Positions 1-10,500 of a stretch of 64,000 nt of DNA are shown here, piece by piece. Both the position numbers and the translations under genes were made by a program. The notes under the pieces are model-generated. The model made no database searches. It saw only the letters and a list, made by a program, of their open reading frames with translations, and was not told the origin of the DNA. The stretch's first letter is position 1. The number at the start of each line of letters is the position of its first letter. Origin of the DNA: Streptomyces thinghirensis (GTDB lineage: Bacteria > Actinomycetota > Actinomycetia > Streptomycetales > Streptomycetaceae); contig JAKFGP010000022.1 in assembly GCA_021502835.1 (NCBI GenBank), positions 25,740 through 89,739 of the forward strand, read 5' to 3'.

Positions 1-1206
1 GCCGTACGCCACCGCCTCCAACCAGGAGATGCTCACCGCGGCCCTCGACGGCCTGGTCGAGCGCCACGGACTCCAAGGGCCGGGGAGGTCGGTGAGTTCG
101 TCGCCGGCGCGGTCCTCAAGCACAGCCGCGACTTCAACCTCGCCCGCGAGACGGTCCTCGGCTCGGCCCTGCACCCGTCCACCCCCGCGTACGACATCCA
201 GCAGGCCTGCGGCACCGGCCTCCAGGCCGTGATCGCCGCCGCCAACAAGATCGCTCTCGGTCAGACCGGGTCGGCGATCGCGGGCGGCGCGGACACGGCG
301 AGCGACGCGCCCCTGGGCGTCAACGACCGCCTGCGCCGCATCCTGCTGGAGGCCCGCCGGGCGAAGTCCCTCGGCGGCCGGGCGAAGGCGCTGGCCAAGG
401 TCCGCCCGGGCCATCTGGTCCCCGACATCCCGCGCAACGCCGAACCGCTCACCGGCCTGTCGATGGGCGAGCACGCAGCGGTCACCGCCCGGGCCTGGGG
501 CGTCACGCGCGAGGCCCAGGACGAACTGGCCGCCACGAGCCACCGGCGGCTGGCGGCGGCGTACGAACGCGGCTTCTTCCAGGACCTGGTGGTCCCCTTC
601 CGGGGGCCTGTCCCGCGACCAGAACCTGCGTCCCGGCTCGACGGTGGAGCAACTGGCCGCGCTGAGGCCCGTGTTCGGTCTTTCCGGCCCCGACCCCACG
701 ATGACGGCGGGCAACTCGACACCCCTGACGGACGGTGCGGCGACGGTGCTGCTGGCGAGCGAGGAGTGGGCCGAGGCGCGCGGCCTTGAGCCCCTCGCCC
801 ACCTCACGGCGTACGAGACGGCGGCCGTGGACTTCGTCGGCGGCGACGTCGCGGGCGGCGAGGACGGGTTGCTGATGGCCCCGGCGTACGCGGTTCCGCG
901 CATGCTGGAGCGCGCCGGGCTCGGGATCGAGGACTTCGACCTGGTCGAGATCCACGAGGCGTTCGCGTCCCAGGTGCTGGCCACGCTGGCGGCCTGGGAG
1001 AAGCGGGGCCTGGCCCCGGTGGACCGGGCCCGCCTGAACGTGGCCGGCTCCTCCCTCGCCACCGGACACCCCTTCGCCGCGACCGGCGCCCGCATCGTGC
1101 GACGCTGGCCGGGCTGCTCGCCGAGCGGGGCGGTCCCGGGCGCGGCCTGATCTCCGTCTGCGCGGCGGGCGGTCAGGGCGTCACGGCCATACTGGAACGA
1201 ACGTGA
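1..1206 (+). CDS. Acetyl-CoA acetyltransferase (thiolase), 5' end cut by window edge, frameshifted
   Basis: Thiolase-family enzyme that moves acyl groups between CoA thioesters in fatty-acid or acetoacetyl-CoA metabolism; cytoplasmic. The frame runs off the left edge. After joining frame jumps near 85, 605 and 1100 it is nearly full length. Family landmarks are visible: the nucleophilic Cys in QQACGTGLQA (Cys at about 208), the catalytic His in GHPFAATGARIV (about 1064-1099) and the second Cys in CAAGGQG just before the stop at 1204-1206. An acyl-CoA ligase follows on the same strand, which suits a lipid-metabolism pair. The three frame jumps are probably sequencing errors, since every active-site segment is conserved. 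Confidence 0.9.
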
Positions 1207-1445
1207 CCTACTGGCAGGTAACCCCCGAGGCTGCACACGTCCGGCGCGGGACCATCCCCGAACCCGCACGAACTCCCCACGAGGGCCCCGTACGATCCCG
1301 ACACTGACCGCCGGTAACCCATGTCCGCGGAACCCGGCGATGAACGCCTCGGCGCGCGAGGCACGTACGTCATGCAGCAGAGCAGCGACAGCCGAGCCAG
1401 TGACAGCAGAAGCAGTCTCGCCGCTGCACGTCCCAGGAGCCGCCC

Positions 1446-3375
1446 GTGTCCACCCCGCTTCCCTCCTTCGCCGCATCCGCCGCCTACGCCGACTCGCCCG
1501 GCCCCACCCCTGGTGGCGCCCGAGACGCGGCGGCTGGACGGGGCCGTACGGGAGGCGTACGTACCACCGTTCGCCCCGCCGGCGCGGCGCGGCTCGCTCG
1601 CCGACCTGCCCTTCGACAACGCGGTCGCGGCCGGGGACCAGGTGGTCCTCAGCCGCAGATCACCGGACGGGGACTGGTCCGACGTGACGGCGGCCGGGTT
1701 CGCCGAACAGGTGCTGGCGGTGGCCAAGGGCATGATCTCCGAGGGCCTGACGCCGGGCGACCGCATCGCGATCATGGCCCGGACGACGTACGAGTGGACG
1801 CTGCTCGACTTCGCCGCGTGGGCGGCCGGCCTGGTCACCGTCCCCGTCTACCCGACCTCCTCCTCTTCCAGACGCGCTGGATCCTCCAGGACTCCGGCGC
1901 CGTCACCCTGGTCACCGAGGACCACCGCGCAGGCGCGCGCCCTCGGTCCCGAGCTGGACCGCATCCCCGACCTCAAACACCTGTGGATCATGGAGAAGGG
2001 GCATGTGGAGCGGCTGGCCGAGCTGGGTGAGCGGGTGCCGGACGCGGAGGTGGAGGTCCGCCGGGCATGCTGAGCCCGAGCACGCTCGCCACCCTCATCT
2101 ACACCTCGGGCACCACCTGCCGCCCGAAGGGCTGCGCGCTGACCCACGGCAACTTCTTCGCCGAGGTCGACAACGCGATCGAGCTGCTCTACCCCGTCTT
2201 CAAGGCCAAGACGGGCGACGACCCTCGGTCCTGCTCTTCCTCCCCATGTCCCACGTCTTCGGCCGCATGGTCGCCGTGGCCTGCGTCCGCGTCCCGGGTC
2301 CGCCTCGGCCACGCGCCGAGCCTGAAGCCGGAGGACCTGCTGCCCGACCTGGCGGCCTTCCGCCCGACCTGCCTCCTCACCATCCCTACATGCTGGAGAA
2401 GGTCTTCAACAGCGCCAGCGCCGAGGCCGAGTCGGGCGGCCGGGCCTCGGCCTTCGACCGCGCCGTCCCGGTGGCCGAGCGCTACGGCGAGGCCATGGAG
2501 GCCCGCCAGGCGGGCACGGGCGGCGGCCCGGGCCGCGCCCTGAAGACCGCCCGCTCCTTCTACGACCCCCTCGTCTACCGGAAGATCCGCAATGCCATGG
2601 GCGGCCGGGTCCGGTACGCCATCTGCGGCGGCTCACCGCTCGGCCGCCGCCTGGCCGCCTTCTACGCCGGGGCCGGCATCGAGATCTTCGAGGGCTACGG
2701 CCTCACCGAGACGACGGCCGCGGCGACGGTGACGCCCCCGCTGAAGCCGCGCCTCGGCACGGTCGGCTGGCCGCTGCCTCGGCACCCGCATCCGGATCGC
2801 CGCCGACGGCGAGATCCTGGTCGCCGGCGACCAGGTCCTGCACGGCTACTGGGACCCGCAGGCGGGCGGCGTCGTCCAGGCCGCGCCCGACGGCTGGTTC
2901 GCCACCGGCGACATCGGAAGCCTGGACGACGAGGGATACCTGACGATCACCGGCCGCAAGAAGGAACTGCTGATCACCGCGGGCGGCAAGAGCGTCGCCC
3001 CGGCCCCGCTGGAGAACTGGCTGCGCTCCCACCCCTGATCTCCCAGTGCATCGTCCTGGGCGACCGCCGCCCCTATGTGAGCGCCCTGTTCACCCTCGAC
3101 CCCGACGGCGTCACCCACTGGCGCCGCATGAACGGCAAGCATCCGGTGCCGCCGGAGCTGCTGACCGACGACGAGGAGGTACTGGCGGTGCTCCAGCGCG
3201 CGGTCGACGAGGCCAACAAGCTCGTCTCCCGCCCGGAGTCCATCCGCCGCTTCGCCGTCCTGCCGAGGGACTCCACGGAGTGGGAGGGCCATCTGACCCC
3301 TCGATGAAGCTCCGGCGCGAGGTGATCATGCGGGACTTCGCGGGGGCGGTGGAGGGGCTGTACGGCGCCCCGTAG
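1446..3375 (+). CDS. Long-chain fatty acid-CoA ligase (AMP-forming), frameshifted
   Basis: ANL-superfamily adenylating enzyme that activates fatty acids to acyl-CoA with ATP. The GTG at 1446 has AGGAG at 1435-1439. The product is spread over all three frames by about seven indels, but the core motifs are in order: the phosphate-binding YTSGTT..PKG (about 2100-2135), the adenylate motif GYGLTET (about 2695-2715), the WFATGD hinge region (about 2896) and the A10-like GRKKELLITAGGKS (about 2952-2993). Reconstructed length, about 640 residues, fits FadD15-type ligases. The extreme N-terminus is uncertain because a frame jump falls between 1446 and 1510. The stop at 3373-3375 touches a long inverted repeat. 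Confidence 0.9.
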
Positions 3376-3459
3376 GGCCTGTCGTTTGGATCAGGTCGGC
3401 TGAGAGAACTTGCGCCTTGCCGCCCCGCGACGTCGGCAAGATCCAAACGACAGGCCCTA
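3374..3459. repeat. Perfect 19-bp inverted repeat with 48-nt spacer (bidirectional terminator or MITE-like)
   Basis: The left arm AGGGCCTGTCGTTTGGATC (3374-3392) is the exact reverse complement of 3441-3459. It lies between the convergent acyl-CoA ligase and methyltransferase genes and begins inside the ligase stop codon. I recall similar GGCCTGTCGTTTGGATC arms scattered in Streptomyces genomes. The element may therefore be a mobile miniature repeat that also works as a two-way terminator. There is no U tract. Confidence 0.75.
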
Positions 3460-3472
3460 GGCCGGTGTGCGC

Positions 3473-4149
3473 TCAGCGGCGGGCGATCAGGCAGGCCTGC
3501 GGGACCTTCGTGGAGGTGTCCTCCTCCTGCACGCACGGTCCGCGACAGCACGGCGAAACCGGCCTTCCAGCAGCTCCGCCATCGGCTCCGGTCGCCGCCG
3601 CTCGAAGTCCAGGGCGACCGGATGGCCGAAGGGGCGGTCGAAGTGGTGGGGCTCGTCCCCGACCTGGAAGGCGAGGAGCAGATCCCGCCGGGGGCCAGCA
3701 CGCGCCGCAGCTCGCCGAAGAGGTCCGGCAGCCGCTCCCACGGAGTGTGGATCGACGAGTACCAGGAGACCGCGCCGGCGAGAGCGCCGTCGGGCAGGTC
3801 CAGCTCCAGCATGGAGCCCTGCTCGAACCGCAGGTCCGGGCTCTCGCGGCGCGCGATCGCGACCATCGAGGCGGAGAGGTCGAGGCCGAAGACCCGCAGG
3901 CCGAGCGAGGCGAGGTGGGCGGGTGACCCGGCCGGGCCCGCAGCCCAGGTCGGCCACCTGCCCCTCCGGTCCCACCAGCTCGGCGAAGGCGCCCATCAGG
4001 CCCTGGTCCAGCGGTGTGCCGGCGCCCGTGGCGCGGAAGCGGTCCGCGTAGTCCTCGGCGATGGCGTCGTAGAAGGTCCGGGTGGTGTCCAGGAAGCCCG
4101 TGTCGTGGCGGATGCCGTGTCCGGTGTCGTGGCGGGTGTCGTCGGTCAT
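3473..4149 (-). CDS. Class I SAM-dependent methyltransferase, frameshifted
   Basis: Predicted small-molecule methyltransferase of the UbiE/type-11 group. Starts at ATG 4149 and ends at TGA (plus-strand TCA 3473-3475) with the C-terminus ACLIARR after repair. The SAM-binding motif I (VADLGCGPGR) is at about 3935-3960. It is followed by the acidic motif in FGLDLS and by the SWYSSIHTPW and LRRVLAPGG segments typical of type-11 methyltransferases. At least three indels break the frame, near 3930, 3690 and 3560. The N-terminus carries a His/Asp/Thr/Arg-rich repetitive tract (DDTRHDTGHGIRHDTG) before the fold begins. The substrate cannot be told from sequence. Confidence 0.87.
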
Positions 4150-4255
4150 GGCGGGACCCTAGCGCCCGGTACCGACAGTCGGCCGCCGGAACGAGTTGCG
4201 GCCGGAACTCGCCGAGAATTCAGCGAGAATTCAGAAAGAAAGGTCCGGAAGGGCA

Positions 4256-4287
4256 GGAGCCCCGTCGCCGAAACGGCGCGGGGCTCC
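4256..4287 (-). terminator. Strong hairpin downstream of the cold-shock gene
   Basis: GGAGCCCCG...CGGGGCTCC, with an inner CGCCG-AAA-CGGCG stem, forms a near-perfect GC-rich stem-loop just after the csp stop codon on the minus strand. It has no U tract, as is usual for Streptomyces terminators. Confidence 0.75.
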
Positions 4288-4304
4288 TTGGGTACTGCTG
4301 TCAA

Positions 4305-4509
4305 TCAGACAGGAGTGACATTCTCCGCCTGCGGGCCCTTCGGACCCCTGCGTGACGTCGAAGGACACCTGCTGGTTCTCCTCGAGGGAACGGAATCCCT
4401 GAGCGTTGATCGCGGAGTAGTGGACGAAGACGTCCGGGCCGCCGCCTTCCTGGGCGATGAAACCAAAGCCCTTTTCGGCGTTGAACCACTTCACGGTTCC
4501 GGTAGCCAT
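4305..4509 (-). CDS. Cold-shock domain protein (CspA family), one-base insertion near 3' end
   Basis: Small single-stranded nucleic-acid-binding protein acting as an RNA chaperone. ATG at 4509 with AAGGAGGG just upstream. RNP1 (KGFGFI) and RNP2 (VFVHYSAI) are intact, and the reading starts [18 protein letters not shown]. The gene spans 205 nt where a 67-residue Csp needs 204. Removing one G from the run after VTQG restores the expected [13 protein letters not shown] ending. This is the clearest proof in the window that the frameshifts are sequence errors. It has a vegetative-type promoter about 165 nt upstream, a long leader and a terminator. Confidence 0.95.
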
Positions 4510-4669
4510 AAGCCCTCCTTGGGCCCAAAGCGGTTGCCCTGCTCCAGAACCAGCAAGTGTGAAGACTGGAATGCTGCACAACTGCATACGTCTGAGAACG
4601 ACGAGAGCCCGCGGTCGCTATGCTCCGCAGGCTCTGTACTGCAAGGGAAACCAACCGCAACTTGCTGTG

Positions 4670-4698
4670 AGCCTAGCACGGCAGGCACCCGAGCGCAA
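4670..4698 (-). promoter_or_regulatory. HrdB-like promoter for the cold-shock gene
   Basis: On the minus strand TTGCGC (4698-4693), a 17-nt spacer and TAGGCT (4675-4670) match the Streptomyces vegetative -35/-10 pattern. The predicted start leaves an untranslated leader of about 150 nt before ATG 4509, as is common for cold-shock mRNAs. Confidence 0.6.
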
Positions 4699-4752
4699 CA
4701 GAGGCCAAGATCACTTCACCCGAATGTTTGAACGCCTCCGCCGTTCGGCTGA

Positions 4753-5649
<897 letters not shown>

Positions 5650-5723
5650 TCGCACCGGTCCCCCGGCACGGCGGGCCCACTACCCTGCTCCCAGGTACTG
5701 GCGTACGGGGAGGGGTGGGCGCC

Positions 5724-7418
5724 ATGCAGCCGCTCGATGTCGACGAACTCCACCGCGGTGGGGCCCTACCGGTTGCTCGGCCGGCTGGGCTCCGGCGGCA
5801 TGGGCCGGGTCTACCTGGGCCGCAGCGCCGGCGGCCGCACCGTCGCCGTGAAGATCGTGCACCCGCACTTCGCGCTCGACGAGGAGTTCCGGGCCCGGTT
5901 CCGGCGCGAGGTGGACGCCGCGCGCAGGGTGGGCGGCGCCTGGACCGCGCCCGTACTGGACGCGGACCTCGAGGCGCGCGTGCCGTGGGTCGCCACGGCG
6001 TACGCGGCCGGTCCGTCCCTGACGGCGGCCGTCGCGGACGGCGGCCCACTGCCGGCCCACTCGGTACGGGCGCTCGGCGCGGGCCTCGGCGAGGCGCTGG
6101 CGGCGGTGCACGAGCTGGGCCTCGTCCACCGTGACGTGAAGCCGTCCAACGTCCTCCTCACCCTCGACGGCCCCCTCCTGATCGACTTCGGCATCGCCCG
6201 CGCGACGGACGGCACGGCGTCCCTGACCTCGACGGGCGTCTCGATCGGCTCGCCCGGTTACATGTCCCCCGAGCAGATCCTCGGCAAGGGCGTCACGGGC
6301 GCGGCCGACGTGTTCTCGCTGGGCGCCGTCCTCGCCTTCGCGGCGATGGGCGCGCCGCCCTTCCCGGGGGACTCCTCGGCCGCCCTCCTCTACAAGGTCG
6401 TCCACGAGGAGCCGCAGCTCGGCGCCCTGGACGGCGGAACGGGCGGGACGCCGGACGCGGAGCTGCGGGACCTGGTGGCGGCGTGCCTGTCCAAGGACCC
6501 GGCCGCCCGGCCGACCCCCGGGGAGGTGGCCCGGCGCCTCGCACCCGAGGGCGCCGCCCGCCTGGTGACCGGCGGCTGGCTGCCGGGAGCACTGGTGGAG
6601 CGGGTCAGCCGGAGCGCCGTACAGCTGCTGAACCTGGAGGCGGCGGAGTCGTCGTCCGGGCCGGCGTCGGGACCTGTGGGGTTCAGCCGGCCGTCGGTGG
6701 GAGCGCCGGGCTCGGTGGGAGCGCCGGGCTCGGTCGGCGGGCGGGCTCGGTCGGCGGGGCGGCGCCCGGCGTCTTCGGGCCCCCGCCGGTGATGCCCGCG
6801 CCGACGGCGCCCGCCGCCGACGTACCGTCCCGCGCGAGGGCGGCCGCTCGCCGGGGCAAGCTCGCCTTGTCCGTCGCGGCGACCTCCACCCGGGGCGCCG
6901 GTGGCGGCGGCCGGCGGCTGAGCTGCACCGTGGCGCTCGCGGTGGCGGGAGCGTTGGCGGCGGTGACGGTCGGCTCGGTGTTCGTCCTGGACCTGCTGCC
7001 GGGCGAGGGCGGCAAGAACAGCCCGTCCGGTCAGGACACCGCCTCCCAGACACCCTCCACGCCCCGCGCCGTCCCCGCCCGCTACGTCGGCACCTGGGAG
7101 GGCCAGGCCGCCGCCGTCGAGGGCAACCTGCCCCTGGGCACCTTCCGCCTGACCGTCCGCGAGGCCGAGGTGGGCGAGAAGCTGGGCACCGTGCGCCACA
7201 CCGACCTCTTCGGCGGCACCTGTGACGACGTACTGACCCTGAAGAAGGTGACGGAGAAGCAGGTCGTCGCCAGCGCCGTGGGAGCCGAGGGCAACCGCGA
7301 CGTCTGCAACCAGGCCCTCCACACCGTCCGCCTCACGCCCGTCGGCGACGACCTTCAGTACGAGTCCGACAGCAAGGACTCGGGCGGCTCGAAGGCGCGG
7401 TTGTCGAAGGTCGAGTAG
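5724..7418 (+). CDS. Transmembrane serine/threonine protein kinase (PknB type), frameshifted
   Basis: Receptor-like Hanks kinase. The likely start is ATG 5724 (MQPLDVDE), joined after one inserted base near 5750 to TAVGPYRLLGRLGSGGMG. Kinase landmarks: the glycine loop GSGGMGRVYLG, AVKIV, the catalytic HRDVKPSNVLL (about 6127), DFGIA (about 6185) and GSPGYMSPEQ. A Gly/Ser/Pro linker includes an 18-bp unit repeated twice (6694-6729). A further frame jump near 6745 leads to a single membrane helix (about 6925-6995). An extracytoplasmic domain of about 130 residues with a Cys pair follows and ends at 7418. It is convergent with the EssC-like ATPase gene. A regulatory link to that system is only an inference. 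Confidence 0.92.
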
Positions 7419-7419
7419 G

Positions 7420-7436
7420 CGAGGGCTTCGCCCTCG
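7420..7436. terminator. Short hairpin between convergent kinase and ATPase genes
   Basis: CGAGGGCTTCGCCCTCG is a perfect stem-loop with a UUCG-type tetraloop two bases after the kinase stop. It is followed by about 75 nt of C-rich DNA before the end of the ATPase gene. Confidence 0.6.
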
Positions 7437-7512
7437 GGTCAGAACCGCGCCCACAAGGCGAAGCACCGCCCCCGCCGCCCTCCTCCGCCGGTCCGGCCCG
7501 AACCGCCGCCGC

Positions 7513-10500
7513 TCATCCCGGCACCACGACCGTACGCCAGTTCCCCGTCCCGAGGTGCAGCATGCCCTTGCCCGGGGCGATCTGGCCGCCGACCATGCCG
7601 CGGAGACGCGCAGGCCGATGAGGTCGCCGCTGGAGGACTCCTGCGGGCAGAGCAGGATGCCGCGGCGGGCCTTCTTGGCGTCGACCTGCCAGCCGGAGAA
7701 GCCGCTGCACACGTCCTCCTCGTCACCGGCGATGACGAGGGCGAGACCGCGTTCGGCGCCTCGGGAGACGATCTTCTTCATCTGGCTCTCGGCGTCGCAG
7801 TTCTCGAGGATCTCGCCGTCGTCGACGAGGACGGCGATCGGCTCCTCCAGGCTGGCCCGGTCGATGAGTTCCTCGAACTCGTCCTCGTCGATGTCGTCCC
7901 CGGTGAAGACCTTCAGCACGCCCTCCGCACCGTCCAGTTGACGCAACGGCGACTGGCGGGGCGCGGCGACGACGAGGCGGGTGCCCTGGACGAGGAAGGA
8001 GTTCGCGACGTTCATCAGCACCGTGGAGCGGCCCGACTTGGCCGGCCCCGCGATGACGAACGCCGGGACACCGTCCGCGAGGTCGGGGCCGAAGCCGACG
8101 ATCTCGTCGCCGCCGATGCCGACCATCGCCCACAGCTTGGAGCGGGACGCCTCCGGGTCGCGCAGCTCCCAAGCCTCGGTGAAGGAGATACGGCTGGGCA
8201 GGCTGTCGACGCGGAACGGGCGCCGGGCGCGCGGCACATCCGCGTCCCGGGCCGCGGCCGCCTCGCCGATCGCGGTGATCGCCGCCGCCTGCCCCTGACC
8301 GGTGGTGTCCTCGGCGAGCAGCGCGAACTGCGTCTCCGTACCGGCCTCGTTGCGGAAGGCGCGGCCCGGCGGGATCTCCTCGGGCACCTTGCGGGTCGGG
8401 ATGCCGAGCGAGGAGAAGTCGCTGCGGTCGGCGAGACGCAGGCCGTACTTGTCCTCGGTGAGCGTCGCGATCCGGCCGACCAGCAGCGTGCGGTCACCGG
8501 TCAGGACCAGGTGGATGCCGATGCTCGCGCCCTCGCGCATCATCGTCTGCAACGCGTCGGTCAGCGAGCCGTGGTCGACCTCGCCGAGGGTGGGCACCCA
8601 GCCCTCCCAACGGTCCAGCAGGACGACGATGTGCGGCAGCCGCTCGTCGTCCTCGACCGCGGCCCGCTGCTCGCCGATGTCGGCGAAGCCTCCTGTCGGC
8701 CAGGAGGTTCTGGCGGCGGTCCATCTCCCCTTGAGCCGGTTGACGAGCCGGACCACCCGCTCCGTCTGGTTACGGCTGACGACCGCGCCGCAGTGCGGCA
8801 GCCGGGTCAGCGCGTTGAGGGCGCCGTTGCCGCAGTCGATGCCGTACAGGTGCACGTCGGCGGTGGAGTGGGTGCGGGCCAGCGAGCCCGCGATGGTGCG
8901 CAGCACCTGGGACCGGCCGCTGCGCGGGCGCCGCCGATCATCAGGTGGCCGAAGCTCGCGAAGTCGACGACGACCGGGCGGCGCGCCTGGTCGGAGGGCA
9001 GGTCCTCGATGCCGTACGGGGCGGGCGGCAGCTTGCCCGGGGCGGCGCCGGCGAAGGCCGGCACCTCGATCTCGTCCAGCAGCAGCGTCTCGTCCAGCGC
9101 CGGCAGCCAGGGCTGTGCTGGGCGGGGATGCCGAGCGAGCTGTTGGCGTCGCGCACCGCGTCGACGAGCACCCAGGGCCGGTGATCTCGTCGTCCTCGCG
9201 GGACTCGGTCTTCGGCTTGGCCAGCGCCGCCCGGCCCAGGTCCTCCCAGCCCAGCGGCCTGACCCAGGGCGCGAGCGCGGCCGGGTCGGCGGCACCGGGC
9301 CGACGGCCCCCGACCCGCCCGGACTGGAAGGGAACGAGGGAGGCGTGACCCAGCCGCACGTAGGCGCGGCCCGGTGTGCTCTTGGAGATGTGCCCGGCCT
9401 CCGGGGAGTCGATGACGTCGCTCGACTCGCCGCCGTCGGTCACGCGCAGCGCGATACGGAGGTTGGTGTTGGCGCGGATCTCGGGCGAGACGACACCGCT
9501 CGGCCGCTGCGTGGCGAGCAGCAGGTGAATGCCGAGGGACCGCCCTCGCTGGGCGATGTTCACGAGCCCGGTCACGAAGTCCGGCAGGTCCCGCACCATG
9601 GACGCGAACTCGTCGATGACGATGAGCAGCCGAGGCACGGGAGCGTGCGAGGGGTCTCGTTTGACGAGGTCCTGATAGTCCTCGATGTCCTTGGCGTCGG
9701 CGGCGGCGAGGATGTGCTCGCGCCGCTTCAGCTCGGCGCCCAGCGACTCCAGGGCGCGCTCGACGAGGTGCGCGTCGAGGTCGGTGACCATGCCGACGGT
9801 GTGCGGCAGCTTCACGCAGTCCTTGAACGCGGACCCGCCCTTGTAGTCGACGAGGACGAAGGTCATGTTCTCGGGCGTGTTCGCGACGGCCAGCGCCGCC
9901 ACGATGGTCTGCAGCAGCTCCGACTTACCCGAACCGGTCGTACCGGCGATGAGCCCGTGCGGCCCGTCCTTGCGCATGTCGATGCCGAAGGGACCGTCGT
10001 ACGACTCACCGATGACGGCCATCGTCGACTGCCCGCCCATCCGCCAGCGCGCGCTGATCGCGTCGGCCGTCGGCGGCTCCAGCTGGAGCACGTCGAGGAG
10101 CCGGCTGGAGCCGGGCAGCGCGGAGTCCTCGGTCTCGCCGCTGATGTCCCGCAGCGCGGACAGCGAACGCGTGAGCCGCAGACACCAGGCAGGGGTCACG
10201 AAGTCGGGCCGCACGTTCGCGATCCGCTCGGCACCCGCCTCCTCCACCCGCAGCCGCAACTTCTCGGTCCGCGCCCGCTGCTCGGGCTGGGCGGCGGCCC
10301 CGGTGTGCCAGGCCTGGAAGGACGGGAATCCACCGGCGACTGGCTGCGCCTGCTGCTGCTCGCTCTCCTGCCGCCGCCCCGTCTCCTCGACCTTGGGCTC
10401 GGCGACGACGAACGCCTGGCACTCACCGGGCAGGAACCGCTCCTCGGCGTCGAGGCAGAGCGCGTACATGGACACGGCCGGCCCTTCGCGCAGCAGCCGC

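Noticed and set aside
6390..7512. Continuation of the ATPase frame past 7513 into the kinase region
   Set aside because: Caused by an indel near 7600 that hides the real stop at 7513-7515; the extension is antisense to the kinase.
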